Below, one piece after another: positions 32,990 through 42,319 of a stretch of 64,000 nt of DNA (positions are counted from its first letter, which is position 1; each line of letters opens with the position of its first letter). The translations under genes and the position numbers were made by a program. Source of the stretch: Hemicordylus capensis (Eukaryota > Chordata > Lepidosauria > Squamata > Cordylidae). The stretch is taken from NCBI RefSeq assembly GCF_027244095.1, contig NC_069658.1, positions 264,252,687 to 264,316,686 of the forward strand, read 5' to 3'. The notes beneath the pieces are model-generated. The model did not search any database and was not told where the DNA came from. It saw nothing but the letters and a program-made list of their open reading frames with translations.

Positions 32990-33160
32990 CTATACCATTT
33001 CAGACTGCAGGTCCAAGTACCATTTTGAATACTCCCTGGTATGAAAATCTCCCTGCAATTTTGTTTTTTAAAAGGAAGTATGGAAGGGAGAAAGGGCTTA
33101 GCACAGCTTGTTCCCTGTTGTGCTAGATTTCTATTTGCAGGGAGTACTTTAAACAAAGAA
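32990..33160. mobile_element. Foldback repeat
   Basis: CCATTTCAGACTGCAGGTCC, GTACCATTTTGAATACTCCC on the left, TTTGCAGGGAGTACTTTAAA on the right. A relative at 47640-47900 shares ACCATTTTAGACTGTAGGTA. Confidence 0.5.
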
Positions 33161-33209
33161 GCAGGAGAGATAAACGTGATCCACCACCTGGAGTCTGCAT
33201 TAGCATAGT

Positions 33210-33355
33210 GTAGTCCAGGGTTTCTTAACCTTGGGCCCCCAGATGTTGTTGGACTACAACGCCCATCACCCCAGACATGGCCTTTGTGGCTGTAGATGAT
33301 GGGAGTTGTAGTCCAACAACATCTGGGGGCCCAAGGTTAAGAAACCCTGGACTAC
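33210..33355. mobile_element. Near-perfect hairpin MITE, 146 bases
   Basis: The outer 51 bases of each arm are exactly complementary (left GTAGTCCAGGGTTTCTTAAC..., right ...GTTAAGAAACCCTGGACTAC). The inner arms pair with few mismatches around a centre at 33282. A hAT-type origin is suggested by CAGGGTTTCTTAACC at the ends, but no clear target duplication is seen. Confidence 0.85.
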
Positions 33356-33629
33356 CTTAACTTCAGTCTGCTCTGTGTAAAACAGGCTAAGGATCGAATT
33401 ATACGTTATACTAATAATGTGAATGTGCATAAGCTCCCCCCGCCACCCACTCCCACCAAAAAATAGTCAGGGTCCAATCCAGATGACAAACAGGAGAAAG
33501 GACTCCCCCCCCGCCCCCATCAGACATAATCGAGTTATCAAATGCACCATGCGGTGATGGTTATGAAATACAACATGCGGGGATGGCTTTAAAAAGGGGG
33601 ATTCGAGAAATCAATCGACTAAGATAGGA

Positions 33630-34070
33630 TGATAAGTCTGCTGCTGCAGGGCTCTGGTCGGGGGCGTTCTTGGGATCCTGCGGGCACGGTGGGAATTTCC
33701 AAGGCACCAGCAGAGGGCTCTGCCTGCTGCTTTTGAAGAGAGGAGGCCGCTGTCTTTGCTGCTTCTTTCTGCCGGCTGTATCCGGACAGAGTTGAGCTTC
33801 CTGGGTCAGAAGGGCGAGGGGGCTTCTGCTGAATCCATAGTGACCTGGGCTCGCCCCCACCCTGGCTCTTGCCGCTTGCCCCCCCGAGGGGACGCCCCTG
33901 CAGCCCAGGTGCCCGACCAAGCACGGGACCCAGCTCCGGCTGGAAGCAGCAGCAGCTACTCTACCCCGCCCTGGGGGAGGAGGAGCAGGAGGAGGAGGAG
34001 GTGGCAACCCCGGGCTCGCTTTCCATTAACCCCTTAACAGCTGGAAACTCCAGGGCTGAAAGAGAAGGGT
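33630..34070 (+). promoter_or_regulatory. GC-rich candidate promoter and 5' UTR exon of the zinc-finger gene at 37124-44942
   Basis: GC- and CpG-rich stretch (GGTCGGGGGCGTTCTTGGGA, CCCCCCGAGGGGACGCCCCT) ending in a donor-like GAGAAGG|GTAAATAAG at about 34070. An open frame with ATG at 33869 ends at that donor in a phase that does not fit the next exon, so I treat it as untranslated. Distance and orientation make it the likely start region of locus C; this is inference. Confidence 0.4.
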
Positions 34071-34202
34071 AAATAAGAGGAAGCCCCCCCGCCCCGTCTC
34101 TGGAGGGAGAGGGACCCACAGGAGGGAGGGCGAACCGAGGCTGCATCTTCCTGCATGCTTCCTTGAGAGCAAGCCCCGTTGAATTCAGTGGGTCTTCCTT
34201 AG

Positions 34203-34700
34203 AACCATAAGAAGAGCTCTGCTGGATCAGATCAAAGTTCCGTTTAGTCCAGCATCCTGTTCTTGCCATCGTGGCCACCTAGATGCCTCCAGGAAGCCAC
34301 AAGCAGGGCATGCTGGTAACAGCCCTTCTCATCTATTTTCCTGCAGCAACTAGAATTGCTGCATATTGCCTCTGTACATGGAGGTTCTGTGTAACTGTCA
34401 TTGCCAATAGCTATTGATAGATGTGTCTATTTTCTTTTGAAACCATGTAAACTAGTGGTCATCACCACATCTTGTGGCAGCGAACCCCATAAATTAATTA
34501 TGCATTGTGTGGAGAAGTATTTTCTTATGTCTGCCCTGAATCTTTTGCCCATCAAACTTACTGGGTGTCCATGCATGGAATACAGTAAAAGCCAGGGACA
34601 AATTAGACCTAGCATGTGAAAGTTCCTGATTGGATTTCCTGATGCAAAAGCAGCTTGTGGGCAATTTGGGCTGGGATTGTGCAGGAAGGACATAACTCTT
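34203..34700 (-). mobile_element. CR1-clade LINE 3' end
   Basis: GATCAGATCAAAGTTCCGTT-TAGTCCAGCATCCTG (3' UTR) then ATCTTGTGGCAGCGAACCCC and GTGTGGAGAAGTATTTTCTT, which on the minus strand give KYFSTQCIINLWGSLPQDVV. Confidence 0.75.
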
Positions 34701-35039
34701 TGGCCTCACACTGATTCTGTGACATAAACTGCCATCACCCCTGAAGCTGCTCTTATTCATGGAGGAATATATCTGTGGCAATTTTGCCTTTCCATAACAA
34801 CTTCAGGTTGTGTGTACGTGTGATTTCGATCAGGGCCACAGTGTGGGAGGAAACTCTGCACTGCAGGTCCGGTCCCACTGCTGCTTAGAAGAAGAAGAAG
34901 AAGAAGACACTCTTCCAGTAATGGACCTCACACATCGTGTCTAGGTTGGTTCCCAGTATCCGGGCTGAAGTGTAGACTTCTCTCTCACTTTAACCATGTG
35001 CTTGAGCGCAGTATTGTACTTTTCCTATAGGGATGAATG

Positions 35040-35265
35040 ATTGATAACAGCCATATTCAGATAGTATGTTGTGCATACATACAGGTGTCTGTGATTGTGT
35101 GAATGACTGGATGTGTTCATTTAAGAAGTGAACCTGGTGGGTACAAGCTCCCTCAAATGCAATATTCAGATAGGAAGTGTACTACAGTGTGTGAATAAGT
35201 GTATGCCCATACACTGTATGCTCTTGTACATGCATTGAAGATCGCATGTGAATAGGGCTAATCCT
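35040..35265. mobile_element. TIR-type MITE
   Basis: ATTCAGATAGTATGTTGTGC at the left, GATCGCATGTGAATAGGGC at the right, with AGATAGGAAGTGTACTACAG inside. Confidence 0.65.
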
Positions 35266-35672
35266 TCACTTGTATGGGAGAAAGTAAAAATATCTTGAGA
35301 GGCACCATTGCTTCTGGAGCTTTCCCAGACAGAAGGTTCTACCCTGGGTTTTCCACGAGGCTTTACTAAGAGTTTGAAGTCCCCACACACCACCAAATGA
35401 TGTAAAAAGTGGATTTTACAGCCTGGATATAAATTGGGCTATACTCTAACATGCAGTGAAAAACCTGAATTGGGTGTGAAGTGCTTCCGATAGCTCTTAG
35501 GGACTTTGGGGTAAATTTGGCTGATATTTGAATTTGAACCCTCCATTCCAGAGGGGGTGTGAACTAAAAGACTGGTGTGAAAAACTTCCTGGTGACCAAA
35601 TAGACCCAAGCCCTTGAGGATTATGTGAGGCTGAGGAATCATTCCTGGTTTAGAATTTCCCCCCCTCTTCAG

Positions 35673-35732
35673 AGGTGGCTGAAAACATAAATGTGCTTTT
35701 TAAAGGATTTTCCAAAGTGGCATAGTACTACT
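35673..35732 (+). pseudogene. Relic copy of the exon at 37124
   Basis: Fifty-two of 59 bases match the first half of the exon-like segment 37124-37240, including an acceptor-like TTTCCCCCCCTCTTCAG before it. An in-frame TAG replaces the TGG of the other copy, and an L2 tail cuts it off after TACTACT. It is therefore a dead duplicate about 1.45 kb upstream. Confidence 0.6.
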
Positions 35733-35905
35733 ATTTATTTGTTTGTTTGTTTGATTTTTATACTGCCCTTCCAAAATGGCTCAGGGCAGTTTACAATTAA
35801 AACCATTAAAATCAGTTAACAATTAAAACAAAAATTATAAAACAGTGTAAAACAATTAACAATTCAAACATCATAAAAGAGTAATTAATCAATCACAGTG
35901 GAGTG
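35733..35905 (-). mobile_element. L2-type LINE 3' tail
   Basis: (TTTG)n, ATACTGCCCTTCCAAAATGG and CTCAGGGCAGTTTACAATTA; reverse of the GGGCGGTAT ending. Confidence 0.65.
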
Positions 35906-35949
35906 ATTACTACTAGTGGAGGGCCAACGTGATCTAGCAGTTAAAGGTT

Positions 35950-36160
35950 AAAACTACTATTTTATTACTTACCTTTTTCATCCCACCCTTCCTCCAAGGA
36001 GCTCAAGGTGATATCCATGGTTCTCCTTTCCATTTTATGCTCACATTAATCCTGTGAGGTAGCTTAGGCTGAGAGAGAGTGACTAGCTGAAAGGTGAGCT
36101 TTGTGGCTAAGTGGGAATTTGAACACTAGACACAACCCCACACTGTAAGCGCTACACTAC
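35950..36160 (-). mobile_element. MIR-like SINE
   Basis: CCCACCCTTCCTCCAAGGAG, CTGTGAGGTAGCTTAGGCTG and GGGAATTTGAACACTAG: reverse of the tail, core and box B. Confidence 0.6.
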
Positions 36161-36561
36161 TCCATGCCACGCAGCCCTCTGCAGTAGCCTGCCTTGTAAT
36201 TTTGGTGCTGCATCAGGTGGTATTGCATGAGGCGGCCCACTCTTGAAAGCACATTTATTTTTACAGCTCCTCTTTGGGGAAAAAAGATAAGCAAAGGAAT
36301 AATTCCTCAAAGTTGTATGGGGACCCACATTGCTGACCCGAAGGCTTGAGATTATTGACACTTCTCAAAACTGACTGTTAAGGTGCTGGGTCCCTGAGAT
36401 ATTCAGGTAAGGAACTCCCAAGTGTATTACGGCACCTGAGAGGCTGCTTCTTGACAGCTACACAAAGCAGATAGGAAGGGGAGGCACCACATACAGGTGG
36501 TGCTGACTAGTGCTGTGTTTTGTACTGTTTCCTGCAGTATCTTTGTAGGGGAAGAATGGCA

Positions 36562-36912
36562 GTTCAGTCCCCAAACAGCAAAGCAAAACCAGTTTGGTGA
36601 GAAAGCAGCAAAGCAAGAAGTCTTGAGACAGTTCTTTAGTATTGAAGAACTACAAGGACTTATTTAAAGGAAAGGTTACGAACAAATCTGAAAAAGCCTG
36701 CAGCTTTAATTTCAGCTGTAGCTCTTGGCAGAAGAGAGAGAGCAAAACAAACAGCCATCTCTGGAGAGACAAAATGGAGAGTAAGACTGGAAGAAAAAAG
36801 CGGGGAGGAGTCCAGCACTTTTATCAATGACCCCACCCCACCCCCCCACCCCCAGCGGTCACTATGAGACATTGCAGCTGAGAGTTGATGCTGCCAGGGT
36901 CCTAGCTCCAAC
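36562..36912. repeat. Unclassified 350-base repeat, possibly a solo LTR
   Basis: Shares both ends and most of its length with 60457-60808 in opposite orientation. From the minus side it starts TGTTGGAGCTAGGA and ends GGGGACTGAACT. The other copy has an AATAAA inside. Size and poly(A)-type signal would suit a solo LTR, but the CA end is not clear. An old, broken element. Confidence 0.45.
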
Positions 36913-37123
36913 AATCCTCACTGGTCTCTGCTCTGCTGTTTTGTCTGGCAGGAATCCCTGAAAGTGAATGGTCTCTGTAGTTTACAGGTGTCCGGTGTGT
37001 GAATAGGCTTGATGTTCAATGTTCCTCCTCTTTATTTTGTGATGGGCAAATCTTAGCCAGAGTGAAATTTGTTTAGGGATACAGCAAGGTTGGGAGCTTT
37101 CTATCTTCTCCCCCACCCCGCAG

Positions 37124-37240
37124 AGGTGACTGAAACCATAAATGTGCATTTTAAAGAATTTCCCGAAGTGGCATGGTACTACTCGTCATTGTTTTCGGAG
37201 AGGAAGTTCCCACGGTTGAGAATCATGTCACTTTCTCCAG
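37124..37240 (+). CDS. Tentative first KRAB-like exon of zinc-finger locus C
   Basis: A pyrimidine-rich acceptor (CTTCTCCCCCACCCCGCAG) precedes 117 open bases ending CTCCAG|GTCACT, a weaker donor. The end phase (1) fits the exon at 37450. The peptide includes VTETINVHFKEFPEVAWYYS then SLFSERKFPRLRIMSLSPG. V-T-x-x-I-N-V-x-F resembles the start of a KRAB A box (VTFEDVAVYF), but the EEW core is missing. A diverged copy with a stop lies at 35673. An in-frame ATG at 37225 could start the protein. Whether this exon is used is not shown by the sequence. Confidence 0.4.
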
Positions 37241-37449
37241 GTCACTGGGTATAATGGGCTCCCTCTAGCATGGGAATGTACAGGGCAGTATCAAAAGGGA
37301 ATGCTCCATACTCTTGACAAGTTGCACGCCTAGCAACCTGTGCGCTGCCTGGTCTCCCATCCTCTAGGAGTCTTAGAGGAACTCTATTAACTCTGCCCCT
37401 GCCTTAGTCCTGCCACATAGTTCAGAGTGGGGGACACTTGTCATTTCAG

Positions 37450-37536
37450 GGGTTGGCAACCCTTCCGGAAGCACCTCTGCATATCTCCTGGAGACTGACA
37501 TCATGCAGGAGAACTACGAGAACGTGATCTCACTGG
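37450..37536 (+). CDS. Truncated KRAB A-like exon of zinc-finger locus C
   Basis: Acceptor TTGTCATTTCAG, 87 bases, donor GTAAGTGT; phase 1 at both borders. It encodes VGNPSGSTSAYLLETDIMQE followed by NYENVISLG. The MQENYENVISLG end is the C-terminal signature of a KRAB A box and equals the exon end at 3794 of the minus-strand locus. The first half does not look like KRAB. If translation starts at the Met of MQENYENV (37503), the protein made with the three downstream exons has 748 residues. Confidence 0.75.
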
Positions 37537-37568
37537 GTAAGTGTTTCTTTCTGTGCACTTTTGTTCAA

Positions 37569-37569
<1 letters not shown>

Positions 37570-37623
<54 letters not shown>
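37570..37623. repeat. (TTA)n microsatellite
   Basis: Eighteen TTA units, 34 bases downstream of the exon end. Confidence 0.97.
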
Positions 37624-37625
<2 letters not shown>

Positions 37626-38259
37626 ATATATACCTCTTTAAATTAAAAAAAAAGTCCTCAAAATTCACATAGCAAAAGAGATGAATAACAAGATGAAGGT
37701 GGTTTTTCATGCTGAAATTAATTGGTGAAGGGTGGGACGTGAGTATGGTAAACATGCACAGAATCCTGCTTTTAGTATCTTGAAGTTGTTGTTGTCTCTT
37801 GAAGTTTAATTTCCAAGCAAAATGTGAAAAACTCCAGAATTCGCAATTCAGAGAATGCATTTCCCCCAATTTCAAAATTGAAATTTCAAAAGAAAAAATG
37901 GTTTTGTGTGAAGAAAGTCCTCAGTTTTACCACTCAGATAAGAACAAATGTGTAGTTCAGACTATACCCCATACAGCCAGGATGTTTCTTAGCCCTGGTA
38001 ACTTCAATGTTAAGTGTAAGTCTCTATGTAAAACCATAATTAATTTGATGTTTTGTTTTATTTATTTAATTTATAACCACCTGACCCTAAAGGCTCCAGG
38101 CATTCACAAAAACAAAGACAAACAAGACCAGGTATTAAAACAGGAATTAAAAAATGTCGCAGTTGTTCCCTAATTGAGGTGGTCCCTTGGGAATTTTGCA
38201 CTGCTTGGGTCCTATCTCAGTGTTAGCTAACTTGCTTCCTCCACTATTCCTATCCATAG

Positions 38260-38334
38260 CAGAGGAGATTGCAATCAGCTGGCCCCGGATAACTGCCTTT
38301 GCTGAGTCCCACAGAAGAAGAGGACTAGTGTCTG
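38260..38334 (+). CDS. Conserved 75-base exon of zinc-finger locus C
   Basis: Flanked by CCTATCCATAG and GTAAGTTA, phase 1 on both sides, encoding EEIAISWPRITAFAESHRRR preceded by A and followed by GLVSG. About 67 of 75 bases match the minus-strand exon at 2334-2408, with identical phase and length. It occupies the position of a KRAB b exon but has no b-box pattern. The basic SHRRRG end might act as a nuclear localisation or contact motif; that is only a guess. It joins in frame to the exon at 40669. Confidence 0.8.
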
Positions 38335-38340
38335 GTAAGT

Positions 38341-38642
38341 TAACATAGGGACATAGGAAACTGCCATATACTGTGTCACACCATTTCCATTTTGCTCAAT
38401 ATTGTCTACACAGACTGGCAGCGGCTTCTCCAAGGTTGCAGGCAGGAGTCTCTCTCAGCCCTATCTTGGAGATGCCAGAGAGAGAACCTGGAACCTAGAT
38501 GCTCTTCCCAGAGTGGCTCCATCCCCTGAGGGGAATATCTTGCAGTGCTCACACATCACGTCTCCCATTCATATGCAACCAGGGCAGACCCTGCTTAGCT
38601 CAGGGACAAGTCATGCTTGCTACCACAAGACCAGCTCTCCTC
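38341..38642 (-). mobile_element. Composite tRNA/5S-like SINE
   Basis: Starts seven bases after the exon above. The minus strand has GAGAGCTGGTCTTGTGGTAG, GCTAAGCAGGGTC, GAATGGGAGAC and the CR1-like tail near 38345-38400. Confidence 0.82.
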
Positions 38643-38654
38643 CTAAAGTTGATG

Positions 38655-39105
38655 CCATTCTATATGAGGCGGCCTTTGAAAACCCACCAGAAGCTTCAGT
38701 TGATCCACAACGTAGTCACAAGAGTCTTGACTGGATCAAGACCCTGGGGCCATATTATACCAGCCCTTAGCAAGCTGAACTGGTTTCCAGTTTGCTTCTG
38801 GGAGCAATTCAAAGTGCTGGCGATGAACTAAATGGTTTGGAGCCAAGGTACCTGAAGGACCATCTTCTTCTGGTGGAATCTGCCCGGCCTTATAAGAACT
38901 TGCAGGGAGAGCCTTCTGTGCGTGCCCCCACCATCTGAGGCTTGTTTGGTGGCCACATGGGACTGGGCCTTCTCTGTCATGGCCCCTGTGTGGAACTCCC
39001 TTTCTCAAGTGGCGCAGCTGGCTCCCTCTCTATTAGCTTTTTGTTTGCTTTTAAGACACATTTGTTTAGGCTGGCTTTCCCCAATGTAGGCTGGAAAAGG
39101 TTTTA
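38655..39105 (+). mobile_element. L2-clade LINE C-terminal fragment
   Basis: Coding remnants KTHQKLQLIHNVVTRVLTGS and the NWFPVCFWEQFKVLAMN block, then TGGGACTGGGCCTTCTCTGT and GTGTGGAACTCCCTTTCTCA. Several breaks. Confidence 0.7.
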
Positions 39106-39107
39106 GT

Positions 39108-39345
39108 TATGGCGCAGTGGGGAAATGACCTGATTAGCAAGCTAGAGGTTGCTGGTTCGAATCCCCGCTGTTATGTTTCCCAGACTATGGGGACCACCTA
39201 TATTGGGCAGCAGCGATATAGGAAGGTGCTGAAAGACTGCACGAGAGATGGCAGTGGTAAAACCCCTCCTGTATTGTACCAAAAGACATCCACAGCACTC
39301 TGTGGTTGCCAGGAGTCCACACTAACTCAACAGCACACTTTACCT
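39108..39345 (+). mobile_element. Sauria-type SINE
   Basis: TGGCGCAGTGGGGAAATGAC (box A region), GGTTCGAATCCCC (box B), tail GCCAGGAGTCCACACTAACT-CAACAGCACACTTTACC. Confidence 0.85.
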
Positions 39346-39634
39346 TTACTTGTTCTTAGTTTGTGTATTCATGAAGTGCAGCCTCCTGTCAATGCTAACC
39401 ACCCACTGGGGCTGCTGAACAGCTTCAAAGGCAACTTTGATGGTGTAGTGATGGGGCTGCTGTGCAGTGCCTTTAGAGGGCTTCCAGGCTTTCCTTTGGG
39501 CACAACAACGGAAAGGAGTGTTGCCCTGGGCTGCTGCCTGGAGGCATGGGGCATGCAGGCGGGGAGACATGGGGGGGCGGAAAATGGGGGGAGGACGTAA
39601 ATGGGAAGGTATTTCAGTAACATCACTGAAGCCA

Positions 39635-39800
39635 TGAAACTAGCTGGGTGACTCTGGGCCAGTCACTTCTCTCTCAGCCTAGCCTACTTCACAGGGTTGT
39701 TGTGAAAGAGAAACTCAAGTATGTAGTACACCGCTCTGGGCTCCTTCGAGGAAGAGCGGGATATAAATGTAAAATAATAATAATAATAATAATAATAACA
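39635..39800 (+). mobile_element. MIR-like SINE, core and tail
   Basis: TGGGTGACTCTGGGCCAGTC, TTCACAGGGTTGTTGTGAAA and GAGCGGGATATAAATGTAAA followed by (ATA)n. Confidence 0.7.
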
Positions 39801-39837
39801 ACCTTGGTAAGGTTGACGGCAGCAGGTGTCCTTCTAG

Positions 39838-40335
39838 CTTCATTCATTCATTCATTCATTCAGTTTTTATACCGCTCTTCCAAAAGTGGCTCAGGGCGGT
39901 TTACAAAATAAAACAAAAACAATTAAAATCAATCAACAATTAAAAGTTATAAAATACCATAGAACAGTTAAACAATAAAACAGTTTAAAAACCCTGAAAA
40001 ACAGGTACATTAAAAACCCTTTACAACCATTTAAAAACCCTGGAAGGCCAGGCCAAACGGATAGGTCTTAAGAGCTCCCCTAAAAGCCAATAAAGAGTTC
40101 CAGTTACGGATTTCTGCAGGGAGTGCATTCCACAATCCAGGCCCTCCTCTGAGTCACCACCAGACGTACTGGTGGTAACTGGAGATGGACCTCCTCAGAT
40201 GACTTTAACTTGCGGTGGGGATCATACAGAAGAAGGCGCTCTCTAAGGTCACCTGGGCCTAAGCCGTTTAGGGCTTTAAAGGTAATAACCAGCACTTTGT
40301 ATTTTGCCTGGAAACATATTGGCAGCCAGTGCAAC
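39838..40335 (-). mobile_element. L2-clade LINE 3' end with (ATTC)n tail
   Basis: The minus strand encodes MHWLPICFQAKYKVLVITFK then ALNGLGPGDLRERLLLYDP, and ends in the GGGCGGTATAAAA-type UTR and (GAAT)n at 39840-39861. Confidence 0.8.
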
Positions 40336-40481
40336 TATCAGGGCAAGAGAGAAGATGCACATTTCCAATTATTCTGTTGGTTTTGCTTCTGGTTGACACT
40401 TAGGAGTAGGGTTGCCAATTTTTTTAACCAGCCTTTGTAGCTATGCCCTTAGAAGCAGCTTGATATGCAAATAGTAGGAGG

Positions 40482-40527
40482 TCAGTAGGCGATACATCTC
40501 CATGCTATGAGATGTATCGCCTACTGA
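40482..40527. repeat. Perfect 19-bp stem hairpin
   Basis: TCAGTAGGCGATACATCTC is followed by the loop CATGCTAT and its exact reverse complement. It lies in the intron 142 bases before the exon at 40669. Confidence 0.9.
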
Positions 40528-40668
40528 TTTCTGCACATCAGCCTGTTGCTCAAGGCACAGGAGTGGGCCAGGGTTTTGTGTTTTGTGTTTCTGGACAGCT
40601 GGCAACCTCACTTGGGAACTCTTGGGAAAACTGCCTATCCATTTTCATTTTGTCCTTTTTTGGTATAG

Positions 40669-40899
40669 ACATGGAGTCCGAACAGAGCCAAGCGGAACAG
40701 GCTCAGGTGCAGGACGCGGCAGCACCTGGCCCAAGTGAAGGTGGGATGAATGCTGACCTCCGGCGGCAGCTGGGCCTCATCCTGCAGACTGCTGGTAGGA
40801 GCCAGGTGGAGAAGATGCTGAGGGAGCTGGTGAAGGAGCAGAGCCAGGAGGGCAAGCGCAAAGTTCGGAAGAAGGTGCCCAAGAGCTCCAAGGAAGAAG
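40669..40899 (+). CDS. Linker exon of zinc-finger locus C
   Basis: Acceptor TTTTTTGGTATAG, 231 bases, donor GTGGGCGG; phase 1 on both ends. It encodes an acidic/Gln start (MESEQSQAEQAQVQDAAAPG), then a predicted amphipathic helix ADLRRQLGLILQTAGRSQVE-KMLRELVKEQSQ and a basic tail KRKVRKKVPKSSKEE that looks like a nuclear localisation signal. I recognise neither SCAN nor KRAB in it. The L-x(3)-L spacing suggests a helical or coiled-coil protein-protein contact. Next exon 43036. Confidence 0.78.
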
Positions 40900-41505
40900 G
40901 TGGGCGGGTATCATCGCATGTGCTTCGGTGGCCATACAAAGGGTGTGTGTTCATAAGAAATAACAGTGGCGTCCCAGCAGAGCTGCCAGACCCCCTGGGG
41001 CCCAGTGCATGCCTCCTCCATAACCTCCGTCTGCACCCAATAAGTTATCTCTTTGCTTCCTGCTTGTGTATACTCCATTTACAAGGAGCAACCCCTGTTT
41101 TTTGCACCCTGTTTCTGGTAAATCATTGCCCTCCATTTGTCCCCCTTTTTGTCTTCCGGGGATGTCTTGTTAACATTTTTTAGCATCAGTTGTTGGTGCT
41201 GACATTCTTCAGGGCTCAGTTCCCTCCCCGGGGCCTCTACAAGCATAGTGCCTTAGTGGTTGCATCCTGCCCCTAGTGCACATGCATGTGACAATGCCTG
41301 CGCATGCATGTCAACTATGCCATGCACACCCTGACATTCCACTCTCTGCAGCAGCTGCTTAAGGATGTTTTGACCTTTCCAGAACTACTTACTTACCTGT
41401 CACCGCCGCCACCCGTTTGATGTGTTTTATATTAGTATCCCAATATGTACACTCGATGCTTTACAAAAGAATCTGACCTTTGCACCAAAGGAAAGCCACG
41501 TTCCG

Positions 41506-41876
41506 CAAAGTGCCAGGAAATTTAGGAACAGCAAATGGAGGTACTTCTTCACACAATACATAATCAACTTGTGGAATTCTCTGCCACAAGATGTGGTGAC
41601 AGCCAGCAACTTGGATGGCTTTAAGAGGGGTTTGGATAACTTCATGGAGGAGAGGTCTATCAATGGCTACTAGTCAGAGGGCTGTAGGCCACCTCCAGAC
41701 TCAGAGCCAGGATGCTTCTGAGTACCAGTTGCAGGGGAGTAACAGCAGGAGAGAGGGCATGCTCTCAACTCCTGCCTGTAGGCTTCCACAGGCATCTTTT
41801 GGGCCACTGTGTGAAACAGGATGCTGGACTAGATGGGCCTTGGACCTGATCCAGCAGGGCTGTTCTTATGTTATTA
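41506..41876 (+). mobile_element. CR1-clade LINE 3' end
   Basis: Encodes KWRYFFTQYIINLWNSLPQD then VVTASNLDGFKRGLDNFMEE and RSINGY, then the family 3' UTR to GGGCTGTTCTTATGTTATTA. The frame is intact over this piece, so it is relatively young. Confidence 0.88.
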
Positions 41877-42167
41877 ACAAGGAAAACAGAATTCTGTGAC
41901 CTGCATACATTGTATAAATCCAGCCAGTTTTTCAAATAGGGGAGCCAGGAGGACTGCCAGCCATCCCACTTGAGACTGATGAAGAGCAATCAGGTTAATG
42001 AATGTAAGACTACTAGTACTGCGGTTAATACATATATACATATACATATGTATTATTATTTTATAAGTTGCTTCGAGGGCTGATTCAGCTGAAAAGCAGC
42101 TAATACATGTACAAAATAAACACATACATAGTTTTGCATAGGCTTGGATCCTGCCTTGCACCTTAGA

Positions 42168-42310
42168 TTTATTTATTCATTCATTCATTCATTCATTCAT
42201 TCATTCATTTGATTGATTTCTATGCTGCCCTTCCAAAAATGGCTCAGTGTGGTTTACATTAAAACAATTTAAAATCAATTAACAGTCAAAAACAGAAATG
42301 ATAAAATTCA
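42168..42310 (-). mobile_element. L2-type LINE 3' tail with (ATTC)n
   Basis: (ATTC)n at 42174-42209, then TATGCTGCCCTTCCAAAAAT and GGCTCAGTGTGGTTTAC. Confidence 0.65.
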
Positions 42311-42319
42311 CGGGGAAAT

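Noticed and set aside
32938-33156. A 72-codon minus-strand frame
   Set aside because: Falls within a foldback repeat related to 47640-47900.
33561-34072. Pro-rich open frames on both strands of the GC-rich block
   Set aside because: GC-rich composition produces them by chance; the plus-strand frame reaches the donor in a phase that does not fit the next exon.
40512-41183. A 223-codon open frame spanning the exon at 40669
   Set aside because: Only 40669-40899 is bounded by splice sites and in phase with the neighbours; the rest is intron read-through.
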